A stretch of DNA of 64,000 bases from Brevibacillus centrosporus (GCF_003710815.1 NZ_RHHP01000051.1:42851-106850); one strand, 5' to 3'; counted from the stretch's first letter, positions 8,969-17,443 are shown. Notes: generated by a model from the letters alone, not told the origin. Program-made: numbers and translations.

Positions 8969-9170
8969 TAGGTGTTTGATGGTGCTGCTGGACAAGAGGA
9001 CAAGTCCAGCCAGCTTAATAGGGAAGTCCGGTGAAATTCCGGCGCGGTCCCGCCACTGTAAGGAGGAGTCCTCTGCGATGAACCACTGTTCCGCTGTTTG
9101 TAGGGAATGGGAAGGACGTAGAGGACGATGATTCCAAGCCAGGAGACCTGCCATGAAACCATGCACAATC
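8969..9170 (+). promoter_or_regulatory. Cobalamin (adenosylcobalamin) riboswitch
   Basis: The 5' UTR of the BtuFCD operon has the hallmark B12-box segments in order: GGGAAGTCCGGTGAAATTCC (9021-9040), GCGGTCCCGCCACTGTAAG (9044-9062) and AAGCCAGGAGACCTGCC (9136-9152). This is the conserved ligand-binding core known from B12-regulated leaders. It is expected to lower expression of the downstream importer when cobalamin is plentiful. Exact 5' and 3' ends are estimates. Together with the terminator below it fills most of the 490-base gap 8951-9440; no gene lies in the gap. Confidence 0.95.
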
Positions 9171-9256
9171 GACCCACGCGGATGGGATGATGTGGAAGTA
9201 CAGCAGCATGTGTAAAGGCGGAATCCCGTTTATTTGCCATACTCTGTCCACATTGG

Positions 9257-9294
9257 AAAGCATCTCCCGTTTGCGCGTGGGAGATGCTTTTTTT
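9257..9294 (+). terminator. Terminator, probable riboswitch expression platform
   Basis: AAAGCATCTCCC (9257-9268) pairs with GGGAGATGCTTT (9279-9290), followed by a T tract to 9294. It lies about 85 bases after the B12 aptamer and 145 bases before the btuF start, with no gene in between. This suggests control by premature termination. Confidence 0.88.
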
Positions 9295-9440
9295 ATTTCC
9301 GCGAAAGCTCCGTTGAAGTCTTCACGATGCCAAGCTTTCAAATCTGGAGAGGAGGTGAGGCGAGATACCTTTCGCTGGCGAAATGATGAGGATGAAACCA
9401 AACCGATAACTGGGGGACGAAAAAAGGAGAGAAGAGAAAG

Positions 9441-10487
9441 ATGAAAGCACCTGAAAAGAAATGGCATCGACTGTGGAAGGGGAGCTGGTCAGTGCTGATT
9501 CTGGCGCTTATGCTGGTCGCAACGGCATGCGGCTCGCCGGCAGCTAGCGGGCAGGGAGAGCAAGCACAAGGGAATCCGGCTCCTGCTGCACAGCAGCAAG
9601 CACAACCAGTAGCAGACAAGCCGGTCACGCTGCAAAACAACGGCATGGAAATGACTTATCCGGAAGCACCAAAGAGAGCGGTCACGTTGAACCAGCATGT
9701 AACAGAGGTCATGCTGGCTTTGGGCTTGGGCGACAAAATGGTTGGGACAGCCTATCTAGATGATCAAATTCTGCCTGAGTTGAAAGAGGCGTATGACAAA
9801 GTTCCTGTGCTGTCTGATAAGTATCCAAGCAAGGAAGTGTTGATGGCAGCTGAGCCTGATTTCGTGTATGCAGGCTGGAAAAGCGGTTTTGGTGACAAAG
9901 GCGTAGGATCCATGGAGGAATTGGAGAAAGCAGGGATCAAGTCGTACTTGCATGAATCGTCTAATAAGACAGCTCCGACTGTAGAAGATGTATTTACCGA
10001 TATTCAAAACATCGGACGCATTTTCCGGATGGAGGATCGGGCGAATGAGCTAGTGAGCAAAATGAAAACAGAAATGGAACAAACGACGAGCAAGCTGGGC
10101 CAGGTAGATAAACCGTTAAAGGTATTCGTTTATGACAGTGGGGAAGAGCAGGCCTTTACAGCTGCAAACAACTATATGACTGCCTTGATTAACATGGCGG
10201 GAGGCAAAAATATTTTTGACGACATTCAAAAAGGCTGGGCTGATGTGAGCTGGGAAGAAGTCGTGAGTCGCAATCCTGACGTGATCATCATCGTTGATTA
10301 CGGAGACAAGAGCCAGGAGCAAAAACGTGAGCTGCTCCTGAGCAAAAAAGAGCTGGCAAGCGTGTCAGCTATTCAAAACAATCGATTGATCGTTTTGCCG
10401 CTATCGGCTGCAAGCGAAGGGGTTCGCGGGCCGATTGCCTTGAAGATTTTGGCGGAAGGGCTCTATCCGGAGAAATTCAAGCAATGA
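9441..10487 (+). CDS. btuF: Cobalamin/corrinoid ABC transporter binding lipoprotein (BtuF-like)
   Basis: 348-residue periplasmic-binding-type protein of the TroA/BtuF fold. The N-terminus is a lipoprotein signal ending in the lipobox ATAC (Cys30), then a Gln/Ala/Pro-rich linker. The mature part shows KRAVTLNQHVTEVMLALGLGDKMVGTAYLD and AAEPDFVYAGWKSGFG, typical of class III binding proteins. Homologues bind iron-siderophores or cobalamin; the upstream cobalamin riboswitch favours a corrinoid substrate. The ATG is preceded by GGAGAGAAGAGAAAG. First gene of a three-gene importer unit. Confidence 0.88.
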   Translation: MKAPEKKWHRLWKGSWSVLILALMLVATACGSPAASGQGEQAQGNPAPAAQQQAQPVADKPVTLQNNGMEMTYPEAPKRAVTLNQHVTEVMLALGLGDKMVGTAYLDDQILPELKEAYDKVPVLSDKYPSKEVLMAAEPDFVYAGWKSGFGDKGVGSMEELEKAGIKSYLHESSNKTAPTVEDVFTDIQNIGRIFRMEDRANELVSKMKTEMEQTTSKLGQVDKPLKVFVYDSGEEQAFTAANNYMTALINMAGGKNIFDDIQKGWADVSWEEVVSRNPDVIIIVDYGDKSQEQKRELLLSKKELASVSAIQNNRLIVLPLSAASEGVRGPIALKILAEGLYPEKFKQ

Positions 10488-10553
10488 GGGCGAGCGTTAG
10501 CAAAGTGACGAAGGGTAACAGACAAGGGCATCTTGCAGGAGGGGGAGTCAGAA

Positions 10554-11606
10554 TTGCGTAGGACAAGCCTGACTGTGCTTATCCTTTCTCTAATGATCGT
10601 GCTGCTTGTATCGATTACGCTCGCCATTACACTGGGGTCTGTAGACATTCATCCTAGGACAGTCTGGAGAATTGCACTGAACCATGTCCCCTTCCTCGGG
10701 GAATGGACGACAGAAGATTGGACTCGCGCGCAGCACTCGATCATTTGGGACATTCGCTTTCCTCGTGTTCTGCTGGCCGCAGTCGTTGGCGCTGGTCTGT
10801 CTGTGGTCGGTGTAGCCATCCAGTCGTTGGTTCGAAATTCCCTGGCTGATCCTTACATACTAGGTGTTTCTTCAGGAGCCTCGGTGGGTGCCACGCTCGT
10901 CATCCTGTTTGGCGCCTTTAGCATGTACGGTCAATACGCCTTGTCGGTAGGCGCATTTCTCGGCTCTCTGCTATCCATCGTGCTGATTTTCTCGCTTTCT
11001 CGGATAGGCGGACAAAATTCAACCGTCCGCCTACTCATGGCAGGGATTGCGATTTCGGCTATTCTATCGGGTGTCACGAGCTTGATTATCTTTTCGGCTC
11101 CGAATGAACATGGCATACGCTCTGTCCTCTTTTGGCTGAGCGGCAGTTTGGCAGGGGCCAAATGGGAGTATTTGACGATTCCCAGCCTTGTCGTCCTGGT
11201 ATGTCTCGCAGTCTTGCTGGCGCAATACCGCTCTCTTAATTCCATGTTGATGGGCGAAGAGTCGGCGAGCACTCTTGGTGTGAATACGGTGCAATTTCGC
11301 AAGCTGCTTTTGGTTATTACGGCGCTATTGACGGGTGTCATCGTTGCTATCAGCGGGTCTATCGGATTTGTTGGTCTGATGATGCCACATATCGTCCGAG
11401 TCATTGTCGGATCCGATCATCGACGTGTCTTGCCCGTCAGCGCACTCTTGGGAGCCATCTTTCTGATCTGGGCGGATGCTTTGGCGAGGCTTTCCTTCGC
11501 TCCTGAAGAATTGCCCATAGGCATTATTACGGCACTCTGTGGCGGGCCATTTTTTATCTGGTTGATGCTTCGCAGCTCGTATTCATTTGGAGGTGGTGGG
11601 CGATGA
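10554..11606 (+). CDS. btuC: Cobalamin/iron-type ABC transporter permease (BtuC/FecCD-like)
   Basis: 350-residue FecCD-family permease with about ten membrane helices. Family signatures include WDIRFPRVLLAAVVGAGLSVVG, QSLVRNSLADPYILGVSSGAS and GFVGLMMPHIVRVIVGSDHR. The TTG at 10554 is chosen because AGGAGGGGG (10537-10545) lies 8 bases upstream; an earlier TTG at 10533 precedes that site. The gene ends by a 4-base ATGA overlap with the ATPase gene, indicating translational coupling. Substrate inferred from the riboswitch. Confidence 0.9.
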   Translation: MRRTSLTVLILSLMIVLLVSITLAITLGSVDIHPRTVWRIALNHVPFLGEWTTEDWTRAQHSIIWDIRFPRVLLAAVVGAGLSVVGVAIQSLVRNSLADPYILGVSSGASVGATLVILFGAFSMYGQYALSVGAFLGSLLSIVLIFSLSRIGGQNSTVRLLMAGIAISAILSGVTSLIIFSAPNEHGIRSVLFWLSGSLAGAKWEYLTIPSLVVLVCLAVLLAQYRSLNSMLMGEESASTLGVNTVQFRKLLLVITALLTGVIVAISGSIGFVGLMMPHIVRVIVGSDHRRVLPVSALLGAIFLIWADALARLSFAPEELPIGIITALCGGPFFIWLMLRSSYSFGGGGR

Positions 11607-12415
11607 AGCTTGTTGCAAGTGACATAACCGTCTCCCTGACCAACAAGCGAATCATTCACGATATAGGCATGGAGGTAAAAGAAGGGGAGTTCGTGGGGCT
11701 AATCGGACCAAATGGCAGCGGCAAATCCACGCTGCTCAAAAGCATCTATCGTGTCATGAAGCCAACTGCGGGCTGGATCGGGCTGGACGGGGACGATCTA
11801 TACAAGCTGTCTCCGAAGGAAAGCGCCCGGCGTATGTCCGTTGTTCGACAGGAATCTTCGGTCGAATTCGATTTTTCCGTGCAGGAAATCGTGATGATGG
11901 GACGTTCGCCACACAAAAAAACGTTTCAGCTGGATTCGGTAGAGGACAAAGATATCAGCGACAAGGCGTTGGCACGCGTTGACATGAGCGATTATGCCGA
12001 GCGCAGTTTCTTCTCGCTGTCTGGAGGAGAGAAGCAGCGTGTCTTGATTGCCAGAGCATTGGCACAACAAGCTGATTTTCTGGTTTTGGACGAGCCCACG
12101 AATCATTTGGATGTGCGCTATCAGCTGCAGGTCATGGATATCGTCAGGCAGCTGGGGATTACCGTTCTGTCTGCTCTGCACGACTTGAACATAGCGGCCA
12201 TGTATTGTGATCGGTTGTATGTATTAAAAGAAGGCCATCTTGTTGCATCGGGTTCGCCAGATGAGATGCTGACGTCCGATTTGATTCGAGAGGTTTTTGG
12301 GGTGGAGACGGACGTATCTGTGCATCCGATTACGGGAAAGAAGCAGATTTACTTTATCTCGACAGCATTTCAGGCAAAGGGAATTCGAACCGCTGAGGTA
12401 TCGAGTGGACCGTGA
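11603..12415 (+). CDS. btuD: Cobalamin/iron-type ABC transporter ATPase (BtuD/FecE-like)
   Basis: 270-residue ATPase that drives the BtuC-type permease. Walker A GPNGSGKST (residues ~35-43), Q-loop region VVRQESSVEFDFSVQEIVMMGR, signature LSGGEKQRVLIARAL, Walker B FLVLDEPTNHLD and H-loop SALHDLN are present. It starts with ATG overlapping the btuC stop codon. After the usual family end (SVHPITGKKQIYF) there is a short non-conserved tail, and a different reading frame becomes protein-like at the same point, so a deletion or fusion at the 3' end is possible. Confidence 0.9.
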   Translation: MKLVASDITVSLTNKRIIHDIGMEVKEGEFVGLIGPNGSGKSTLLKSIYRVMKPTAGWIGLDGDDLYKLSPKESARRMSVVRQESSVEFDFSVQEIVMMGRSPHKKTFQLDSVEDKDISDKALARVDMSDYAERSFFSLSGGEKQRVLIARALAQQADFLVLDEPTNHLDVRYQLQVMDIVRQLGITVLSALHDLNIAAMYCDRLYVLKEGHLVASGSPDEMLTSDLIREVFGVETDVSVHPITGKKQIYFISTAFQAKGIRTAEVSSGP

Positions 12416-12626
12416 ACATGCCTTGCTTTTGCCAAATGAGCTGGAGCTGCTCTTAGAGTCCGAGGGCTTCCAGGTGATCGGGAAGACCACGCATGACACA
12501 GAGGAGAAAGATTATGACCGGGACCGGTGGCAGCACGGGGGTTATCCTTTCGTCCGATCGACAGATGCCTCCGCCGGTGGGACTCACTGGACTGTGATCG
12601 CCAAAAAAATATCCGGAATCGTGTAA
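12379..12626 (+). pseudogene. Possible gene remnant, methyltransferase C-terminus-like
   Basis: In a frame different from btuD, open from 12297 to the TAA at 12624-12626, the part from about 12379 reads like a real protein tail: HALLLPNELELLLESEGFQVIG and near the end HWTVIAKK. The LLxxxGFxVI...VxAKK pattern is common at the C-terminus of class I SAM methyltransferases. No start codon or upstream domain exists; the frame runs into the end of btuD. Inside it, an ATG at 12514 with a near-perfect ribosome site (GAGGAGAAAG, 12501-12510) opens only 27 codons in another frame (MTGTGGSTGVILSSDRQ...). It is likely decayed or truncated DNA. The methyltransferase reading is inference only. Confidence 0.35.
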
Positions 12627-12649
12627 CAAAATGTCAGCAGCTGCATCTA
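12622..12649 (+). promoter_or_regulatory. Candidate ECF-type promoter before the sigma factor gene
   Basis: TGTAAC (12622-12627), a common ECF -35 element, is followed after 16 bases by CATCTA (12644-12649). It lies 35 bases before the GTG of the ECF sigma gene. ECF genes usually transcribe themselves, so this may be the autoregulatory promoter. The -10 element is not a standard CGTC/CGTA, so the call is tentative. Confidence 0.35.
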
Positions 12650-12683
12650 ACCAGTAACGAATTCATGCAGAGGAGGCGCGCAC

Positions 12684-13232
12684 GTGGAGAAATTGCAGCC
12701 CACGGAGGATGCCGCATTTGAACAAATCATGCGGGAATACGGGACGCGCGTGCTTAGGCTGGTGACGTTTCTGGTAAAAGAGCGGAATGACGCGGAAGAT
12801 ATCACGCAGGATGTGTTTGTGAAGGTATACAGAAACCTGCCGCGATTTCGTGGACAAAGCACCCTGCAAACGTGGATATACCGGATCGCGGTCAATGAAT
12901 GCAAAGGATACCTGCGCTCATGGGCCTTTCGAAAAATATGGCCGGGCTCCTGGATCAAAGCGGGGAGCGATGCTTCTACCGAGCATGTCGTGATGAAGCA
13001 GTATGAGAGGGATGAACTGGTGGAGCAGGTGCAAAGCCTTCCTCCCATGTACCGTCAAGTGATCGTCCTTCATTACTATGCAGACTTGTCCATAGCAGAA
13101 GTGGCAAACGTCCTGTCTGTATCGGAGGGGTCCGTACGTACGCGTTTGCACCGGGCAAGACAGCAGCTGAAAAAGAGGATGGGAGAGGGGCGTGAGTGGG
13201 AATGGACGAGAACCAGTGGATCGAACAATTGA
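12684..13232 (+). CDS. ECF-family RNA polymerase sigma factor
   Basis: 182-residue sigma-70-type extracytoplasmic-function factor. Region 2 spans about residues 10-75 with VKERNDAEDITQDVFVKVYRNLPRFRGQSTLQTWIYRIAVNEC split over two helices. Region 4 (about 120-170) has LPPMYRQVIVLHYYADLSIAEVANVLSVSEGSVRTRLHRAR, a clear helix-turn-helix. The GTG at 12684 follows AGGAGG by 8 bases. It overlaps the next gene, a membrane protein, in the usual sigma/anti-sigma layout. It is not SigW itself by sequence. The regulon is unknown; an ECF-like promoter upstream suggests self-activation. Confidence 0.92.
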   Translation: MEKLQPTEDAAFEQIMREYGTRVLRLVTFLVKERNDAEDITQDVFVKVYRNLPRFRGQSTLQTWIYRIAVNECKGYLRSWAFRKIWPGSWIKAGSDASTEHVVMKQYERDELVEQVQSLPPMYRQVIVLHYYADLSIAEVANVLSVSEGSVRTRLHRARQQLKKRMGEGREWEWTRTSGSNN

Positions 13233-14206
13233 AAGAGAAGGCGGATAGCAAGATGTTCCGCGATGTCCATTTCACGGCTGCCATGAAAGAAGGTGTCAGT
13301 CAGCGCATCCACCAGCGACACTCCAAAAGGATGGTCAGGTGGTCGAGGTTTGCTTTCCCTGTCCTGACCGTATTGCTGCTGTTTCTGGCATGGCAGGTAG
13401 GGCTTTTGTCTCTCTTCTCTGGAGAGAGACAAGCGTCAAAACCCTCTGAGCAAACCACGTCCGTACCAGAGCTTTTACCAGGCGGCTCCCTGGATGTTCC
13501 TCTTCTGTGGAAGGCATCCCCTCGAACAGAAACGACCGCTAATGGTCAGCCCTTCTTCTACCTCGGAAACAAGCCGGTGAGAATCATCACCGATCCGTCC
13601 GGTTTTTATGAAGATCAGCAGCAACGAGTCTTTTGGCTGCTAGATGCTGGGCAAATGAAAAAGGTAGAGCTGGTTGCCTACAACAGTGAGGGAAGGCGTG
13701 TAGAGCTGGGATCGTACTCGGTTAGTGGCCCCTTGTTTGATGCGCAGCGCCATGTGCCCACTGGAGTCACGCTGCCCGATCCAGGGATCTGGAAGCTGCA
13801 GGTAAATGCAGACGGGAAGCATCTCGGTCAAGTGTTTGTAGAGGTGAAGACAGGCGTTTCTCCTGCCAATCGGGAGTTGGTCGAGCCGATTATCCGTGAA
13901 TATGTGGAGAGGGAAAGCTCCGAACTGGGCGATCTGGGGAAAGAACGAGACGTGACGATTGAGCTTTTGGGAGTAGAAGCGCCAGATGCTGCCAACCGCA
14001 GCGTTTATGCTTGGGTAAAAGTATTGAGCAAGGACCCGCTCAAATCGTCAGGGGTCAGCGCGCCTATGGCTTTCCAGATTGCTTACGACGGGAGCAAGTA
14101 CAAAGTGACCGGCTTTCAGATGCCAGAGGACGGGAACCGCTACCAAAGCAGTCTGCAACAAATCTTTCCCCAAAAGGTATTGGAACGAATACAAACCCGC
14201 CCATAA
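13196..14206 (+). CDS. Membrane protein, probable anti-sigma factor for the ECF sigma
   Basis: 336 residues: a cytoplasmic N-terminus (about 1-48), one membrane segment (FAFPVLTVLLLFLAWQVGLL, about 52-71) and a large extracytoplasmic domain of about 260 residues. The N-terminus lacks the zinc anti-sigma HxxxCxxC motif, so it is not a standard ZAS protein. The outer domain has a beta-rich part (GNKPVRIITDPSGFYEDQQQ, PDPGIWKLQVNADGK) and a C-terminal part resembling a small NTF2- or DUF-type module. The GTG at 13196 overlaps the sigma gene by 37 bases; the ATG at 13202 is an alternative. Function as anti-sigma is inferred from overlap and topology. Confidence 0.65.
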   Translation: MGMDENQWIEQLKEKADSKMFRDVHFTAAMKEGVSQRIHQRHSKRMVRWSRFAFPVLTVLLLFLAWQVGLLSLFSGERQASKPSEQTTSVPELLPGGSLDVPLLWKASPRTETTANGQPFFYLGNKPVRIITDPSGFYEDQQQRVFWLLDAGQMKKVELVAYNSEGRRVELGSYSVSGPLFDAQRHVPTGVTLPDPGIWKLQVNADGKHLGQVFVEVKTGVSPANRELVEPIIREYVERESSELGDLGKERDVTIELLGVEAPDAANRSVYAWVKVLSKDPLKSSGVSAPMAFQIAYDGSKYKVTGFQMPEDGNRYQSSLQQIFPQKVLERIQTRP

Positions 14207-14218
14207 TAGGGATGAGGA

Positions 14219-14251
14219 AAACGGACCGATTTTCTTTTCGGTCTGTTTTTT
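14219..14251 (+). terminator. Terminator after the ECF/anti-sigma unit
   Basis: AACGGACCGA pairs with TCGGTCTGT around TTTTCTTT, followed by TTTTTTAT. It separates the accessory block from lepA. Confidence 0.9.
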
Positions 14252-14315
14252 ATCCAGAAAACCTAAGCGAAGTGATCTGTGCGCGAAAAAGCGGCGAAAG
14301 CCTGTTTCTCTTTGG

Positions 14316-14345
14316 TTGCACGGGAAGTCATGCGTTTGATATAAT
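14316..14345 (+). promoter_or_regulatory. Sigma-A-type promoter of lepA
   Basis: TTGCAC (14316-14321) and a perfect TATAAT (14340-14345) with an 18-base spacer, about 75 bases before the lepA start. Confidence 0.8.
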
Positions 14346-14420
14346 AAACGTTAGTGTATTTTTTGCGACCGCAATCCGTCAGCGAGTGAATGGATTCGCG
14401 TGGGAGGGAACGAACAACAC

Positions 14421-16238
14421 ATGGATCGCCGTGAAAGACAAAAGAGGATTCGAAATTTTTCCATCATCGCCCACATTGACCATGGAAAGTCTACGCTGGC
14501 TGACCGGATCTTGGAATTGACCGGTGCACTGTCAGCGCGTGAGATGGAAGCCCAGTTTCTGGACACAATGGAGCTGGAAAAAGAGCGCGGGATTACAATC
14601 AAGCTGAATGCCGTGCGTTTGAACTATAAAGCGGAAGACGGAGAGGAATATATTCTCCACCTGATCGACACCCCTGGACACGTAGACTTTACGTACGAGG
14701 TTTCTCGCAGCTTGGCTGCTTGTGAAGGGGCGATTCTGGTCGTCGATGCCGCGCAAGGGATTGAAGCACAGACTCTCGCAAACGTCTATCTGGCGTTGGA
14801 CAGCAATCTGGAGATCATCCCGGTCATTAACAAGATCGATTTGCCTAGCGCAGAGCCTGAGCGCGTGAAGCAAGAGGTCGAGGACGTCATTGGTCTGGAT
14901 GCGAGTGATGCCGTTCTGACCTCGGCGAAAGCAGGCATCGGGATCAAGGAAGTGCTCGAAGCCGTGGTGCAAAAAGTGCCGGCTCCAGAGGGAGATCCAG
15001 ACGCTCCGTTGCAAGCCCTGATTTTTGACTCTTACTTCGATGCTTATCGTGGCGTTATTGCCTCGATCCGTGTGCTTAACGGTACACTGAAAAAAGGTAT
15101 GAAGATCAAGATGATGGCAACTGGCAAGGCGTTCGAGGTAACCGAGATCGGTACGTCGACACCTCGCCAGACGCAGGTAGAAGAGCTGACCGTTGGGGAT
15201 GTAGGCTACGTGGCTGCTTCCATTAAAACCGTGGGAGATACGCGCGTGGGGGATACCATCACAGATGCGAGCCGTCCTGCTGCTGAGCCTTTGCCTGGTT
15301 ACCGCAAGATCAACCCGATGGTATTCTGTGGTCTGTACCCGATTGAGACGAATGAGTACAACGACCTTCGGGAAGCCCTGGAAAAATTGCAGCTGAACGA
15401 TGCGTCTCTGCAGTTTGAACCAGAGACGTCTCAAGCGCTTGGTTTTGGTTTCCGCTGTGGATTCCTCGGACTTCTGCATATGGAAATCATTCAGGAGCGC
15501 ATTGAGCGCGAATTTAATATCAATCTGATCACGACCGCACCGAGCGTTATTTATCGCATTACCAAAACGAACGGGGAAGTATTCGAGATTGACAACCCGT
15601 CGAAAATGCCGGAAGCGCAAAAGATCGAGACTATTGAGGAGCCGTATGTTCTCTCCACCGTCATGGTGCCGAAGGAATATGTAGGTGACGTGATGCAGCT
15701 GTGCCAAGGCAAGCGCGGTGATTTCCTCGACATGCAGTACATGGGGGAAAATCGCGTTCAGCTGAAATACGATATGCCTCTGTCTGAGATCGTATACGAC
15801 TTTTTCGATCTGCTGAAGTCTAGTACTCGCGGTTACGCTTCGTTCGATTACGAGCTGGCAGGCTACAAACCATCCAAGCTGGTGAAAATGGATATTCTGT
15901 TGAACAGTGAAATGGTGGATGCCCTGTCGTTTATCGTGCACAAGGATACGGCGTACGCGCGCGGAAAAGTCATCTGCGAAAAGCTGAAGGAACTGATTCC
16001 TCGCCAGCAATTCGAGGTGCCGATTCAGGCGACAATCGGTCAAAAAGTAGTAGCACGCGAAACGATCAGCGCCCTGCGTAAAAACGTATTGGCGAAGTGC
16101 TACGGCGGGGATATCTCGCGGAAACGCAAACTCCTCGAGAAACAAAAAGAAGGAAAGAAGCGCATGAAATCGGTCGGTTCCGTCGAGGTGCCACAAGAGG
16201 CTTTCATGGCCGTTCTGCGCATGGATGATAAGAAGTAG
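14421..16238 (+). CDS. lepA: Elongation factor 4 (LepA), ribosome-associated GTPase
   Basis: 605 residues, normal for the family. The G domain has AHIDHGKST (G1, residues ~17-25), ERGITIK (switch I), DTPGH (G3), NKID (G4) and SAKAG (G5). Later domains contain PETSQALGFGFRCGFLGLLHMEIIQERIERE and the LepA-specific C-terminal domain with ISRKRKLLEKQKEGKKRMK. LepA acts on stalled or mistranslocated ribosomes at the membrane/cytoplasm boundary. ATG 14421 is preferred since GGGAGGGA lies upstream; a GTG at 14400 precedes that site. A promoter lies directly upstream and a terminator follows. Confidence 0.97.
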   Translation: MDRRERQKRIRNFSIIAHIDHGKSTLADRILELTGALSAREMEAQFLDTMELEKERGITIKLNAVRLNYKAEDGEEYILHLIDTPGHVDFTYEVSRSLAACEGAILVVDAAQGIEAQTLANVYLALDSNLEIIPVINKIDLPSAEPERVKQEVEDVIGLDASDAVLTSAKAGIGIKEVLEAVVQKVPAPEGDPDAPLQALIFDSYFDAYRGVIASIRVLNGTLKKGMKIKMMATGKAFEVTEIGTSTPRQTQVEELTVGDVGYVAASIKTVGDTRVGDTITDASRPAAEPLPGYRKINPMVFCGLYPIETNEYNDLREALEKLQLNDASLQFEPETSQALGFGFRCGFLGLLHMEIIQERIEREFNINLITTAPSVIYRITKTNGEVFEIDNPSKMPEAQKIETIEEPYVLSTVMVPKEYVGDVMQLCQGKRGDFLDMQYMGENRVQLKYDMPLSEIVYDFFDLLKSSTRGYASFDYELAGYKPSKLVKMDILLNSEMVDALSFIVHKDTAYARGKVICEKLKELIPRQQFEVPIQATIGQKVVARETISALRKNVLAKCYGGDISRKRKLLEKQKEGKKRMKSVGSVEVPQEAFMAVLRMDDKK

Positions 16239-16264
16239 GCCTGACCTTGGTGTCAGGTCTTTTC
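16237..16264 (+). terminator. Terminator after lepA
   Basis: AGGCCTGAC and GTCAGGTCT form a 9-base stem overlapping the lepA stop codon, followed by TTTT. The short T run suggests partial read-through into hemW. Confidence 0.65.
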
Positions 16265-16300
16265 CATTCTTGTATTCAGGAAAAAAGGAGGGGAAGGGAC

Positions 16301-17443
16301 ATGCTGCCGCAATCGGTTTACATCCACATTCCCTTTTGTACCAATAAATGCTTTTACTGTGATTTTAACTCGTTTGTGACGAACAACCCCCAGCTGGTCT
16401 GGGACTATCTCGATGCCTTGAAAAAGGAGATGGAGCTGACCTTCGCCAGCAAACCGCCTGAGCGGGTCAAAACGATCTTCGTTGGCGGAGGGACACCGAC
16501 TTTCCTCGATCACGCTCAGATGCGTCAGTTTTTGGAGAGTGTTCGCGATAACCTCGGTAAGTATTGGACGGATGATATCGAATTTACGATGGAAGCCAAT
16601 CCAGGGACGACAGATGTAGAAAAGCTGGCGATTATGCGAGAGCTAGGAGTGAATCGCCTGAGCTTTGGTGTGCAATCGTTTGACAATGCACTGCTCAAGC
16701 GGCTCGGCCGGATCCATGACACAGAGGATGTGTATCGCAGTATTGAAAATGCGCGGAAAGTCGGCTTTGATAACGTCACCATTGACTTGATGTTCGGCTT
16801 GCCTGATCAGACGATGGACATTTTCAGGGATACGCTGCGCCAGGCGTTTGCGCTTGGAACTACGCATTTTTCGGCCTACAGCTTAAAGGTAGAGGAGAAC
16901 ACCCTCTTCCATACCTTGTATCAAAAGGATCAGCTGCCGCTGCCTTCGGAAGATACGGAGCTTGCCATGTACATGCTTTTGATCGAGGAAATGGAGAAGC
17001 ACGGCTACGAGCAGTACGAAATCAGCAATTTTGCCAAAAAAGGTTTTGAAAGCAAACACAATAAAACCTATTGGCTCAATGACGAATATTATGGTTTGGG
17101 AGCGGGTGCCCACGGCTATGTGAGCGGGGAAAGACATGTAAATGCCGGACCGCTAGCCGTCTACATGCAAATGAGCAAAAGTGGCTTGCCGCGTGTCGAG
17201 CAATTCCCGGTTCCGCGCGAGGATGCGATGGAGGAGCAAATGATCCTGGGTCTTCGTTTGCGAGAAGGCGTCGGTCTTGAGCGATTCTCAGAGCGGTTTG
17301 GCGTATCTGTTCGGCAAGTCTTTGGGAACATAATAGAAGAAGAGATTGCCAAAGGCATGCTGGAAGAGGAACATGGCCATCTGCGTCTGACAAAAAAAGG
17401 ACTGCCGCTCGGCAACGAAGTCTTTGCTCGTTTTTTGCGATAA
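16301..17443 (+). CDS. hemW: Radical SAM heme chaperone HemW
   Basis: 380 residues. The radical SAM cluster motif is CTNKCFYC (Cys13, Cys17, Cys20). GGGTPTFL and the HNKTYW motif, which marks HemW as opposed to the true coproporphyrinogen dehydrogenase HemN, are present; the extra N-terminal HemN cysteine is absent. The protein binds heme and is thought to insert it into respiratory enzymes. The ATG at 16301 is 8 bases after AAAGGAGGGG; the frame extends upstream to 16247 through the lepA terminator, which is not coding. Position after lepA is conserved in Bacillus. Confidence 0.94.
   Translation: MLPQSVYIHIPFCTNKCFYCDFNSFVTNNPQLVWDYLDALKKEMELTFASKPPERVKTIFVGGGTPTFLDHAQMRQFLESVRDNLGKYWTDDIEFTMEANPGTTDVEKLAIMRELGVNRLSFGVQSFDNALLKRLGRIHDTEDVYRSIENARKVGFDNVTIDLMFGLPDQTMDIFRDTLRQAFALGTTHFSAYSLKVEENTLFHTLYQKDQLPLPSEDTELAMYMLLIEEMEKHGYEQYEISNFAKKGFESKHNKTYWLNDEYYGLGAGAHGYVSGERHVNAGPLAVYMQMSKSGLPRVEQFPVPREDAMEEQMILGLRLREGVGLERFSERFGVSVRQVFGNIIEEEIAKGMLEEEHGHLRLTKKGLPLGNEVFARFLR

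Noticed and set aside
8842..9467. Open frames on the minus strand across the B12 leader (8842-9240, 9015-9467)
   Set aside because: The conserved riboswitch core on the plus strand explains the sequence; the frames have no ribosome site.
14532..16196. 554-codon open frame on the minus strand
   Set aside because: Exactly antisense to lepA; His/Arg/Leu-rich shadow composition, no domain and no ribosome site.
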